From assembly GCF_024211275.1 (NCBI RefSeq), contig NZ_JAMLDX010000002.1:368127-432126 (forward strand): a DNA stretch of 64,000 bases. The letters are read 5' to 3'. A program made the position numbers and the translations under genes. The DNA comes from Sphingomonas tagetis. Its GTDB lineage: Bacteria > Pseudomonadota > Alphaproteobacteria > Sphingomonadales > Sphingomonadaceae. The notes beneath the pieces were generated by a model, which saw only the letters and a program-made list of their open reading frames with translations, was not told where the DNA came from and made no database searches. Shown here in pieces: positions 12,251 through 20,996 of this stretch (positions are counted from its first letter, which is position 1; every line of letters starts with the position of its first letter).

Positions 12251-13531
12251 CTACATCACATCCAGCAGCGACTTGATCGACACGAACGCGAACGCCACGG
12301 AGCTGTCCGCCACGCCATAGGGGATAAACACATTGTCCCCGTGCCGCAGCGCGCCGCACGAATAGACAACATTGGGGACATAGCCCTCGCGGTCCTCGCT
12401 CGCCGCGGCCAGGATCGGCTCGGGCGTGCGGCCGATCACCTTCGACGGATCGTTCTTGTCGAGCAGTGCCGCGCCGATCGAATATTTGCGCATCGCCCCG
12501 ACCCCGTGCGTCAGCATCAGCCAGCCCTCGTCGAGTTCGATCGGCGGGCCGCAATTGCCCATCTGCACCAGCTCCCACGGGAATTTGGGCGTGATCAGCT
12601 TCACGCCCTCGTCCCAATGCGTCAGCGTGTCGGATTCGATCAGGAAGATGTTCTCGCCGTCCTGCCGCCCGATCATCATATACTTGCCGTTTACCTTGCG
12701 CGGGAACAGCCCCATGCCCTTGTTGCGCGCCGCGCTACCGGTCATCGGCACCAGATCGAACTCACGCCAGTCGCGCGTGCGCAGCATCTCCGACTGGATC
12801 ACAGAGCCGTTATAGGCGGTGTAGGTACCGAGCCATTCCTCGCTACCGTCGTCGTGCGTGAAATGCGTGAGGCGCATGTCCTCCAGCCCGTTCGACTGCG
12901 CCTTGGTGATCGGGAACAGCAACGTTCCCGACAGCGTCGAATCACGGTGGCGATAGACGGTGACAATGCCCTCGGGCGCCTCGAGCTCGTCGCCGATCGC
13001 GTCGGCGGCGGTGCAGAAGGGCGGCTCGGGCGCCAGCGTCAGTTCCTGCTTGTCGGTGATGATGCCCTCGCGGAACGCCACCGACGAGATGTGCCCCTCG
13101 CCGACAGCGCGCAGCGACATCAGGATACGCATGCTGCCCGGCGGCATCCCGCTCTGGTCGTAATGCGGTACCGCGCTGGGGTTCATCAGCGCCGCGGCGG
13201 CATAGCTGTATTCGTGGCAGAAATAGGCGCCGATCAGCTGGCGCTTCTCGTCGCCGATCTCGCCACCGTCGAGGCCGAGCTGCGCCTCGATCTCGTCATA
13301 GCGGGTCATGAACACGCGCCGCGTCTGCCAGTGGCGCGCCTCGAAATCCTTGAGCACCAGCTCGAGCTGCGAGCGGGTTTCCGCGTTCGACAGGCCGAGC
13401 ACGCCCTTGACCAGACGCTCGGTACGGCTCGGCATGCCGTTCACCGCTTGCCAGGCAATGTGGAACGGACGGACCACCACGCGCGAGGGATCGGCATGCA
13501 GCCGCAACGGGTGGTGGAACAGGTCGATCAT
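12251..13531 (-). CDS. GH130-type glycosidase/phosphorylase
   Basis: 426 residues with the look of a five-bladed beta-propeller of family GH130: a start with VVRPFHIAWQA, a central RLTHFTHDDGSEEWLGTYTAYNG segment, then GLFPRKVNGKYMMIGRQDGENIFL and a C-terminal VPNVVYSCGALRHGDNVFIPYG segment. Characterised members phosphorolyse or hydrolyse beta-mannosides, which cannot be assigned here. No signal peptide is seen, so it is probably cytoplasmic. It lies 46 bases downstream of a large glycosyltransferase gene on the same strand, suggesting one glycan-related transcript. Confidence 0.85.
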   Translation of the reverse strand: MIDLFHHPLRLHADPSRVVVRPFHIAWQAVNGMPSRTERLVKGVLGLSNAETRSQLELVLKDFEARHWQTRRVFMTRYDEIEAQLGLDGGEIGDEKRQLIGAYFCHEYSYAAAALMNPSAVPHYDQSGMPPGSMRILMSLRAVGEGHISSVAFREGIITDKQELTLAPEPPFCTAADAIGDELEAPEGIVTVYRHRDSTLSGTLLFPITKAQSNGLEDMRLTHFTHDDGSEEWLGTYTAYNGSVIQSEMLRTRDWREFDLVPMTGSAARNKGMGLFPRKVNGKYMMIGRQDGENIFLIESDTLTHWDEGVKLITPKFPWELVQMGNCGPPIELDEGWLMLTHGVGAMRKYSIGAALLDKNDPSKVIGRTPEPILAAASEDREGYVPNVVYSCGALRHGDNVFIPYGVADSSVAFAFVSIKSLLDVM

Positions 13532-13577
13532 TCGGCCCCCGGCTAGGCGTGAAATCCGGCCGTCCCACCGCTTGACG

Positions 13578-15854
13578 CTAAGCGACGGCCCGTTTCGGTC
13601 CTGCCACGATTTGCGCGCGCTTTGAAAGAGCGGAAATGGCGCAATTCGCCAGCTGGAGCGCCAGGATCGACTCGGCGCCCTGATTGCGGTTCAATCCGGC
13701 CGGCGTCAGTCCGTCGAAGCAACCGCCATCCTGCGCGCTGGCGAGCGGCAGGCTGAGGTCGTTCTGGCCGAGATACCAGCGATAAGCGCGCTCCGCTTCC
13801 GCCGCCCAGCGCTCGTCGCCGGTGACGTCGAAGGCGGCGACGCACGCGTCGATCGTCGCCTGCGCCTCCAGCGGCTGCTGGTCGAACTGCATCGGCTCGG
13901 CATAGGCGCGGCCGAAGCTTTCCGACCCCACCGCGCGGAACTTGCCCTCGGGCGAAGTCTGCTGCGCGACGATCCACTCCAGCGTCTTGAGCCCGCAGGC
14001 GGTGAAATCGTCGCGGCCGAGCGCGCGGCCGGCGCGCAGCAGCGCTTCGGGCAGCCGGGCATTGTCATAGGCGAGCACGATCTCGAACCATTCCCATTCG
14101 GGCCGGCGCGCCTCTTCGAGCAGGCTTACCAGTTCGGCGCCGAACCGCTCGAGGATCTGAACCGACGCGGCATGGCCGGGATGCGCCTCCAGCATCGCCG
14201 CCGCGCCGAGCATGGCGAATCCCATCGCGCGCGGGGACCCGAATTCGAAGCTGATCGCCGCGGTCTCGTCGAACAGCACGCGGCCCCAGTCGCGATATTT
14301 GCGGTCGCGCGCTTCGGATGCGGTGACGCCGAGCGCCCACAGCGCGCGGCCGTTCGAATCCTCCGAGCCGACATCCTCGCACCAGCTCCGATCGAAGCGC
14401 ATGAAGTTGCGGAAGCGGCGCTGGTCGGGGTTCCAGGCGAACTGGACGAAGGCGGCATAGATGCTCGTCCATTTGTCGCGTTCGCCGGCGTCCAGCGGAT
14501 CGATGCGATGCATCAGGATCAGCGCGCGGGCATTGTCGTCGATGCAATAGCCGTGGCGCCGGTCGGGCACGGCATAGATCGAATGCTGGAGCATGCCGGT
14601 GGCATCGCTCATCCGCTCGACCGCACGGAAATCGGGCGTCAGCGGTTCGAGCGCGTTCGCCCGCGTGGACACGATGCGGTGCGGGCGCACGTCGCGAACC
14701 GCGCCGAATTCGCGCATCGCCGCCTCGGCCGCGCGCTCCCACAGCATCGTGCGGCCGCGTGCATAGGCGCGCGCCGACAATTCGTCGCGCCGCGCGTCGC
14801 AGTCGAGCAACGCGTTGATCTCACGCGCGAAACCGGCGCTGTCGCCGAAGTCGACCAGCACGCCATGCCCGTCGGCGAGTATCTCGGTCGCATGGACATA
14901 GGGCGTCGAGATCACGGGCTTGCCCATCGCCACGGCGTAGGACAGCGTGCCCGAGGTGATCTGCGCCGCGCCAGGATAAGGCGTGGCATAGATGTCGGCG
15001 GCCTGGAGATAGTCGAGCAACTCGTCCTGTTCGACGAAGCTGTCGATGAACTGGACATTCTGCGCGATGCCGAGCTCGGCGGTCAGCGCGTGCAGCCGCT
15101 CGCGATAGGCTTCGCCTTCATGCGCCACCAGATTGGGATGAGTCGCACCCAGCACGACATAGAGCGCATCGGGATGCCGCGCCGCCACGGCCGGCATCGC
15201 GCGGATCACCGTCTCGATCCCCTTGCTCGGCGCGAGCAGGCCGAAGGTCAGGACCACCTGCCGCCCCTGCCAGCCGAAGCGCGGCTTGAACAGGGCGGTG
15301 TCGGCCAGCGCGCGGTCGGGCACGCCATGCGGGATCGTCACCACCTTGCGATCATCGACGCCATGCACGCGGCGCAGGATCTGGCGGCCCTTCTCGGCCA
15401 TCACGATCACGCGCGACGCCCGGCGCAACAGCGCCTCCATCACCCGTCGCTCGTCGGCATTGGGGCTTTCGAGCACGGTGTGCAGCGTCGCGATCACCGG
15501 CAGCGTCGTGCGGTCGAGCAGCGCGATCAGATGTTCGCCGGCCGCGCCGCCATAGATGCCATATTCGTGCTGGACCCAGATCGCCTGCGCGCCCGACGCC
15601 TCGATCGCCCGAGCGGTGTCGAGATAGGCAGCGCGCTCGTGCTGCGGGATCGTGCCGGTGACCTCGGCGGGATAATCATAACGGCCCGGATGGTCGTCCA
15701 TCGCGTACACGTCGACCCGGGCTTCGGGGAAACGCGCCTTGAGCGCATTGAACGTATCGGTGGTGAACGTCGCCAATCCGCATTTGCGCGGCAGGAAGTT
15801 CCCGATCAGCGCGAGGTGTTCGATTTGAGCCGGTATTACTTCGCGACGCGTCAT
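13578..15854 (-). CDS. Large two-domain glycosyltransferase, GT4 type
   Basis: 758 residues. The N-terminal half (about 1-385) is a GT-B fold of the GT4 kind: LIGNFLPRKCGLATFTTD near the start, VLTFGLLAPSKGIETVIRAMP as the donor-domain entry, and an acceptor motif region YATPYPGAAQITSGTLSYAVAMGKPVIST. The C-terminal half (about 400-750) is helical with repeated Trp/Asp motifs such as YCIDDNARALIL and FDQQPLEAQATIDAC, consistent with an alpha/alpha barrel. The ATG at 15854 was chosen; an ATG at 15887 adds 11 unlikely residues. It pairs with the downstream GH130 gene; the glycan made or remodelled is unknown. Confidence 0.87.
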   Translation of the reverse strand: MTRREVIPAQIEHLALIGNFLPRKCGLATFTTDTFNALKARFPEARVDVYAMDDHPGRYDYPAEVTGTIPQHERAAYLDTARAIEASGAQAIWVQHEYGIYGGAAGEHLIALLDRTTLPVIATLHTVLESPNADERRVMEALLRRASRVIVMAEKGRQILRRVHGVDDRKVVTIPHGVPDRALADTALFKPRFGWQGRQVVLTFGLLAPSKGIETVIRAMPAVAARHPDALYVVLGATHPNLVAHEGEAYRERLHALTAELGIAQNVQFIDSFVEQDELLDYLQAADIYATPYPGAAQITSGTLSYAVAMGKPVISTPYVHATEILADGHGVLVDFGDSAGFAREINALLDCDARRDELSARAYARGRTMLWERAAEAAMREFGAVRDVRPHRIVSTRANALEPLTPDFRAVERMSDATGMLQHSIYAVPDRRHGYCIDDNARALILMHRIDPLDAGERDKWTSIYAAFVQFAWNPDQRRFRNFMRFDRSWCEDVGSEDSNGRALWALGVTASEARDRKYRDWGRVLFDETAAISFEFGSPRAMGFAMLGAAAMLEAHPGHAASVQILERFGAELVSLLEEARRPEWEWFEIVLAYDNARLPEALLRAGRALGRDDFTACGLKTLEWIVAQQTSPEGKFRAVGSESFGRAYAEPMQFDQQPLEAQATIDACVAAFDVTGDERWAAEAERAYRWYLGQNDLSLPLASAQDGGCFDGLTPAGLNRNQGAESILALQLANCAISALSKRAQIVAGPKRAVA

Positions 15855-15927
15855 TCTCGATTCCTTCGCAAAAGCAACATGGATCAAGCGGCGAGTCCGC
15901 CTTCACGTCTCCTAACGACGAGGTTTC

Positions 15928-15957
15928 AATATGGTTGCACTCATGCTGCAATGCAAC
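15928..15957 (-). promoter_or_regulatory. Probable sigma70-type promoter with flanking inverted repeat
   Basis: Read on the minus strand, TTGCAT (15956-15951), 17 bases, then CATATT (15933-15928) fits a sigma70-like promoter 74 bases ahead of the glycosyltransferase ATG. The spacer is flanked by GTTGCA (15934-15939) and TGCAAC (15952-15957), a perfect 6-base inverted repeat that could be an operator. Confidence 0.45.
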
Positions 15958-15994
15958 ACAAAGACTCTGCGACGAGCCGTTATTAATCCGGCGT

Positions 15995-16441
15995 TCAGCC
16001 GCGCCCGCGGTAGCCGGGGACGTCCTGCGCCGGAATCCACACGCTCTTCGGCGGCTCGCCCGACTGCCAGAACACGTCGATCGGGATACCGCCGCGCGGA
16101 TACCAATAGCCGCCGATTCGCAGCCATTTGGGTTTCATCTCCTCGAACAGCCGCTGGCCGATGCCGACGGTGCAATCCTCGTGGAAGGCGCCGTGGTTGC
16201 GGAACGCGCCGAGGAACAGCTTGAGCGACTTGGATTCGACGATCGTCTCGCCCGGCACATAGTCGATCACGAGATGCGCGAAATCGGGCGCCCCGGTGAT
16301 CGGGCAGAGCGAGGTGAACTCCGGCGCGGCGAAGCGGACCAGATAGTCGCTGCCCGGGCGCGGATTGGGGACATAGTCGAGCACCGCTGCTTCGGGGGTG
16401 GCGGGAAGCGCGCTGTGCTGGCCGAGATGCTTTGGGGTCAT
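15995..16441 (-). CDS. queF: NADPH-dependent 7-cyano-7-deazaguanine reductase QueF
   Basis: 148 residues, matching the short unimodular (YkvM-like) QueF class. The nucleophile is C46 in [11 protein letters not shown], with the acid partner D53 seven residues later, and the QueF substrate motif ESKSLK lies near 69-74. It reduces the nitrile preQ0 to the amine preQ1 in queuosine tRNA modification, in the cytoplasm. It is divergent from the sulfurtransferase gene and shares its left-hand intergenic with the glycosyltransferase promoter. No other queuosine gene is in the window. Confidence 0.95.
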   Translation of the reverse strand: MTPKHLGQHSALPATPEAAVLDYVPNPRPGSDYLVRFAAPEFTSLCPITGAPDFAHLVIDYVPGETIVESKSLKLFLGAFRNHGAFHEDCTVGIGQRLFEEMKPKWLRIGGYWYPRGGIPIDVFWQSGEPPKSVWIPAQDVPGYRGRG

Positions 16442-16514
16442 GCGCGTTCATTTAGGGGTTGCGGAGCGATCTGGAAACTCGACGGTTGCATGGTTGATCA
16501 TTACGGAGGCGGAT

Positions 16515-17351
16515 ATGGATGCGCTGGTGACCACCGAATGGCTTGCGGGCGAACTGGGCAAGCCCGATCTGCGCATCCTCGACGCGACCTGGTTCCTGCC
16601 GGGCGAGCCGCGCGACGCGCGCGGCGAGTTCGAGGGCGGGCACATCCCCGGCGCGATGTTCTTCGACATCAACCTGATCTCGGACAAGACCTCGCCGCTG
16701 CCGACGATGCTCCCGCCGGCGGACCAGTTCGCCGCGCAGCTCGGCGCGCTGGGCGTGAGCGACGGCGACCGCGTCGTCCTCTATGACGACGCGCCGCATC
16801 ACACCGCGGCGCGCGCCTGGTGGATGCTGCAGAGCTTCGGCATCGACGCGGCGCTGCTCGACGGCGGGCTCGCCAAATGGAAGGCCGAGGGCCGCCCGCT
16901 CGAACGCGGTACGCAGCCGGTGGACCCCGGCCGGATCACCGTCAGGCCGAACCACGCGCTGGTGCGCTCGCTCGATCAGGTCCGCGCCGGTCTCGGCGGC
17001 CATCAGGAGCAGCTGGTCGATGCGCGCTCGCCCGCCCGTTTCACCGGGCAGGAGACCGAGACCCGCCCCGGCCTCGCCAGCGGGCATATCCCGGGCAGCG
17101 CCAACGTGCCCTATTCCAGCTTCTTCAACCCGGACGGGACGTGGAAGCATCCGACCTCGCTCCGCCTCGTGCTGGAGGACGAAGGCGTCGAGGTCGAGCG
17201 CCCGGTGATCGCGACCTGCGGATCGGGGATCAGCGCCGCGGTGATCGTATTCGCGCTGCACCTGCTCGGGCATCCCGCCGCGCTCTATGACGGCAGCTGG
17301 GTCGAATGGGGCGCCGATCCCGATACGCGCAAGGCGACCGGCGCGGCATGA
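16515..17351 (+). CDS. sseA: Thiosulfate/3-mercaptopyruvate sulfurtransferase
   Basis: 278 residues comprising two rhodanese domains. The first (about 1-130) lacks the catalytic Cys. The second carries the active loop CGSGIS with C235, the pattern of 3-mercaptopyruvate sulfurtransferases rather than classic rhodanese (CRxGxT). It moves sulfane sulfur to thiol acceptors or cyanide in the cytoplasm. GGAGG at 16504-16508 fixes the ATG at 16515 over an upstream in-frame extension that would overlap queF. It overlaps the next gene by ATGA, tying it to sulfur amino acid metabolism. Confidence 0.93.
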   Translation: MDALVTTEWLAGELGKPDLRILDATWFLPGEPRDARGEFEGGHIPGAMFFDINLISDKTSPLPTMLPPADQFAAQLGALGVSDGDRVVLYDDAPHHTAARAWWMLQSFGIDAALLDGGLAKWKAEGRPLERGTQPVDPGRITVRPNHALVRSLDQVRAGLGGHQEQLVDARSPARFTGQETETRPGLASGHIPGSANVPYSSFFNPDGTWKHPTSLRLVLEDEGVEVERPVIATCGSGISAAVIVFALHLLGHPAALYDGSWVEWGADPDTRKATGAA

Positions 17352-18544
17352 GCGGCGATGGCGACCCAAAAAAGGGGGACGGCACCCGCGTCGTCGGCGC
17401 GGGCCGGCGCAAGGAATGGACTCAGGGCATCGTCAACACGCCCGTCTGGCGCGCCTCGACCATCCTCTACGACGATATCGCGGACCTGCGCGCCAATGCC
17501 GGGCGCGACACCCACCACCGGCTGTTCTACGGCCGCCGCGGCACGCCGACGCAATGGAGCCTCGCCGAAGCGCTGACCGAGCTCGAGCCGGGCGCGGCGG
17601 CGACCTTCCTCTATCCCTCGGGTGTGGCAGCGGTGTCGGCGGCGTTGTTGTCGGTGCTCTCGCCCGGCGATGAGCTGCTGCTCGCCGACAGCGTCTATGA
17701 TCCGACCCGCAGCTTCGCGCAGACCTTCCTCAAGCGCTTCGGCGTCACCACGCGCTTCTACGACCCGCTGATCGGCGGCGGCATCGCCGAGATGATCAGC
17801 GACCGGACTCGCGCGATCTTCATCGAAAGTCCCGGCAGCCTGACCTTCGAGGTGCAGGACGTCCCCGCGATCGTCGCCGTGGCCAAGGCGCGTGGCGTGA
17901 CCACCCTGCTCGACAACACCTGGGCGACGCCATTGCTGTTCCCGGCGATCGAAAAGGGCATCGACCTCTCGATCCTCGCCTGCACCAAATATGTCGTCGG
18001 CCACAGCGACGCGATGCTCGGCAGCGTCACCGCCGCTCCCAGCCATTGGGAGAAGCTCCGCGCCACCAGCTTCCAGCTCGGCCAGGTCGCCAGTCCTGAT
18101 GACGCCTGGCTGGGCTCGCGCGGGCTTCGCACGATGGCGCTGCGGCTCAAACATCATGGCGAGGCAGCGCTGGCGATCGCGCGCTGGCTGGAGACGCGGC
18201 CCGAAGTCGCACGCGTGCTGCATCCCGCTTTGCCCGGCTGCCCCGGCCATGCGCTGTTCGTCCGCGACTTCAAGGGACCGAGCGGCCTCTTCACCTTCAT
18301 CCTGCGCGGCGGCGGCGAGGCGGCGCGCGCCGCGCTGATCGACGGACTCGACCTGTTCGGCATCGGCTATAGCTGGGGCGGGTTCGAAAGCCTCGCCATC
18401 CCCGTCGATCCCGAGCGTATCCGCACGATCACGCCGTGGCAGGTCGAAGGCCCCGCGGTACGCCTCCAGATCGGCCTCGAAGACCCCGCCGACCTGATCG
18501 CCGATCTTGCCGCCGGGCTCGACCGCTTCCGGGCGGCCAAATGA
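17348..18544 (+). CDS. metC: Cystathionine beta-lyase-type PLP enzyme
   Basis: 398 residues of the Cys/Met metabolism gamma-family. The PLP lysine is K214 (LACTKYVVGHSD) and the pyridine-N aspartate is D189 (LLDNTWATP). The order and spacing fit MetC, which cleaves cystathionine to homocysteine, pyruvate and ammonia, though gamma-lyases are similar. ATG at 17348 overlaps the sulfurtransferase TGA; the stop in turn overlaps the MscS start. A six-A/five-G run lies at codons 7-10, a spot prone to replication slippage. Confidence 0.9.
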   Translation: MSGDGDPKKGDGTRVVGAGRRKEWTQGIVNTPVWRASTILYDDIADLRANAGRDTHHRLFYGRRGTPTQWSLAEALTELEPGAAATFLYPSGVAAVSAALLSVLSPGDELLLADSVYDPTRSFAQTFLKRFGVTTRFYDPLIGGGIAEMISDRTRAIFIESPGSLTFEVQDVPAIVAVAKARGVTTLLDNTWATPLLFPAIEKGIDLSILACTKYVVGHSDAMLGSVTAAPSHWEKLRATSFQLGQVASPDDAWLGSRGLRTMALRLKHHGEAALAIARWLETRPEVARVLHPALPGCPGHALFVRDFKGPSGLFTFILRGGGEAARAALIDGLDLFGIGYSWGGFESLAIPVDPERIRTITPWQVEGPAVRLQIGLEDPADLIADLAAGLDRFRAAK

Positions 18545-19857
18545 TTCCGCCCGGCCTCGCCCGCTGGCTCACCGCGAACGGGGTGCATGTGCCGGGCACG
18601 CCCGAACTGTTCGAAAGCGCGGTCGCGGGCAGCCTCGCAATCGTGATGCTGATCGCGGGCCTGCTCGCGGGCCGCTATGCCGCGCCGCGCCTTGCCGACT
18701 TCTGGCACGACCATGTCGGCAATCATGGCGAGGGTCTGGCGCAGCGCATGCACGGCATCGTGCGGCACGGCGTGGCGGCGCTGCTACTGGCGATCCTCGT
18801 CAATGTCTGGCCGTGGAGCCCGTTCGCGTCGCTGCTGCTGGGCATCGCGCTGGGCGCGGCGACCGCGATGTGCGCGCTGGCCTTTCTGCGCGGGCTGCAT
18901 CTGCCGCGCTGGATGGCGTGGCTCGCCGCGCTGACGGTGTTCGTCGCGATCCTCAGCGGCGCGATCGGCGGGTTCAACGTCATCACCTCGACGCTCGACC
19001 GGATCGGCATGGATGTCGGAAGGCGGCGCATCTCGCTGCTCGCCATCGTCACCTTGCTGGTCACCGCGGTCGCGCTCTACGCCGCCGCGCGGCTCGCCAA
19101 CCGCGTGATCGCGCATTCGGTCGCACAGGCTCGCGGCTTCGACCCGACGCAGAAATTGCTGGTGCAGAAGCTCGCCAGCATCGCGGTCGTGGTGATCGCC
19201 TTCTTCTTCGGCATCGACCTGCTCGGCATCGACCTGACCAGCTTCGCGGTGTTCTCCGGCGCGCTCGGCCTCGCGGTCGGCTTCGGCTTGCAGAAGACCG
19301 TGGGCAATCTGATCGCCGGGATCATCCTGTTGATGGACCGTTCGATCAAGCCGGGCGACGTGATCGTCGTCGGCGACAGCTTCGGCTGGGTCAACAAGAT
19401 CGGGGTGCGCGCGGTCAGCGTGATCACGCGCGACGGCAAGGAGCATCTGATTCCCAACGAGAATCTGATGACTCAGGAGGTCGAGAACTGGTCCTTCTCC
19501 GACCGCAACGTGCGCGTCCGCATCCCGGTCGGGGTCGGTTACGAGACTGATCTCAAGCTCGCGCAGCAGCTGATGCTGCAAGCCGCGATCGACAGCCCGC
19601 GCGTGCTGGTCAGCCCCAAGCCCAATGTCTGGCTGACCAGTTTCGGCGACTATGCCGTCGAGCATGAGATCCTCGCCTGGATCAGCGATCCCGAGGGCGG
19701 CGTCGGCAATGTGAAGTCCGACGTGCTCAACCGGCTGTGGGTGCTGTTTAAGGACAACGGCATCGAGATCCCGGTGCCTCGGCGCGAGATCATGGTGCGA
19801 AGCTGGCCAGCGGGCAGCACGCCGCCGGTTCAAAACGCGCCCGAGCCGCCTAAATAG
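18541..19857 (+). CDS. Mechanosensitive ion channel, MscS family
   Basis: 438 residues with several N-terminal membrane helices (about 28-45, 82-100, 102-118, 125-145, 165-185, 215-240), then the MscS pore helix and beta-domain: SGALGLAVGFGLQKTVGNLIAGI is the pore-lining TM3-type segment and IKPGDVIVVGDSFGWVNKIG begins the cytoplasmic beta domain. The channel would release solutes on hypo-osmotic shock. It starts within the MetC stop codon (ATGA), so it is expressed with sulfur genes. The C-terminal about 20 residues are Pro-rich. Confidence 0.93.
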   Translation: MIPPGLARWLTANGVHVPGTPELFESAVAGSLAIVMLIAGLLAGRYAAPRLADFWHDHVGNHGEGLAQRMHGIVRHGVAALLLAILVNVWPWSPFASLLLGIALGAATAMCALAFLRGLHLPRWMAWLAALTVFVAILSGAIGGFNVITSTLDRIGMDVGRRRISLLAIVTLLVTAVALYAAARLANRVIAHSVAQARGFDPTQKLLVQKLASIAVVVIAFFFGIDLLGIDLTSFAVFSGALGLAVGFGLQKTVGNLIAGIILLMDRSIKPGDVIVVGDSFGWVNKIGVRAVSVITRDGKEHLIPNENLMTQEVENWSFSDRNVRVRIPVGVGYETDLKLAQQLMLQAAIDSPRVLVSPKPNVWLTSFGDYAVEHEILAWISDPEGGVGNVKSDVLNRLWVLFKDNGIEIPVPRREIMVRSWPAGSTPPVQNAPEPPK

Positions 19858-19862
19858 ACAGC

Positions 19863-20996
19863 GTGCCCGCCCCCGTTACCGCCCGCATCGCGCAAGGAGT
19901 CGCGTCGATCCCGGCGGCGCAGTGGGACGCCTGTGCAGGCACCGGCAATCCGTTCGTCAGCCACGCCTTCCTGTCCGCGCTCGAAGCCTCCGGCTCGGCC
20001 ACGGCGGAAACCGGGTGGCAGCCGCTGCCGATCGTGATCGACGGCGCCGATGGCGCGCCCGCCGCGATCGCGCCGGCCTATGGCAAGAGCCACAGCCAGG
20101 GCGAATATGTGTTCGACCATGGCTGGGCCGATGCGTGGGAGCGCGCTGGCGGGCGCTATTACCCCAAGCTCCAGATCGCCGCGCCCTTCACCCCGGTGCC
20201 GGGTCCCCGCCTGCTGCTGCGCGACGGCGCGCTCGGCCCGGCGCTGATCGCGGGGATCGAGGCGGTCGCCGACCAGAACCGGCTCTCCTCCGCGCACGTC
20301 ACCTTCATCGATGACGCACAGCTGCCGCTGTTCGAGCGGGCTGGCTGGCTGATCCGCGCGGGCACGCAATTCCACTGGCACAATCATGGCTATGCCAGCT
20401 TCGACGACTTCCTCGCCGCCTTGTCCTCGCGCAAGCGCAAGGCGATCCGCCGCGAACGTGAGCGCGCGGTCGAAGGCCTGACGATCCGCCATCTGACCGG
20501 CGCGGAGATCACCGAAGCGCATTGGGACGCCTTCTGGGCCTTCTATCAGGACACCGGCAGCCGCAAATGGGGCCACCCCTACCTCACCCGTGCGTTCTTC
20601 TCGATGATCGGTGAAAGCATGGGCGACCAAGTGCTGCTCATGCTGGCGGAACGCGACGGCCGGCCGATCGCCGGCGCGCTCAACCTGATCGGCGCCGACG
20701 CGCTCTATGGCCGCTATTGGGGCTGCGTCGAGGACGTCCCCTTCCTCCATTTCGAACTCTGCTATTATCAGGCGATCGAGGCTGCCATCGCGCGCGGGCT
20801 GTCGCGCGTCGAAGCCGGGGCACAGGGCGAACACAAGCTCGCGCGCGGCTATGTCCCGGTGACGACATGGTCGGCGCATTACCTGCCCGACCCCAATTTC
20901 CGCCGTGCGGTGGCTGAATATCTCGAACGCGAAAAGGGCGCGGTGGCGCACGAGCAGGACTATCTCGGCGAACTCACGCCGTTCAAACGCGGGTAG
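19863..20996 (+). CDS. FemAB/GNAT-like acyltransferase, DUF482
   Basis: 377 residues, recognised as the DUF482 'peptidogalycan biosynthesis/recognition' type GNAT protein: WDACAGTGNPFVSHAFLSALE near the start, SSRKRKAIRRERE in the middle and a conserved GAQGEHKLARGYVP segment. Its acceptor is not known; the fold suggests transfer of an acyl or aminoacyl group. The GTG start at 19863 lies 5 bases after the MscS stop and has no obvious ribosome site, so it may depend on translation of the upstream gene. It converges with the membrane-protein cluster, with the two stop codons abutting. Confidence 0.85.
   Translation: MPAPVTARIAQGVASIPAAQWDACAGTGNPFVSHAFLSALEASGSATAETGWQPLPIVIDGADGAPAAIAPAYGKSHSQGEYVFDHGWADAWERAGGRYYPKLQIAAPFTPVPGPRLLLRDGALGPALIAGIEAVADQNRLSSAHVTFIDDAQLPLFERAGWLIRAGTQFHWHNHGYASFDDFLAALSSRKRKAIRRERERAVEGLTIRHLTGAEITEAHWDAFWAFYQDTGSRKWGHPYLTRAFFSMIGESMGDQVLLMLAERDGRPIAGALNLIGADALYGRYWGCVEDVPFLHFELCYYQAIEAAIARGLSRVEAGAQGEHKLARGYVPVTTWSAHYLPDPNFRRAVAEYLEREKGAVAHEQDYLGELTPFKRG

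Noticed and set aside
18378..18390. GGTTCGAA, a tRNA T-loop-like string
   Set aside because: It lies in the coding sequence of the MetC-type enzyme and no cloverleaf can be formed around it. No tRNA was found anywhere in the window.
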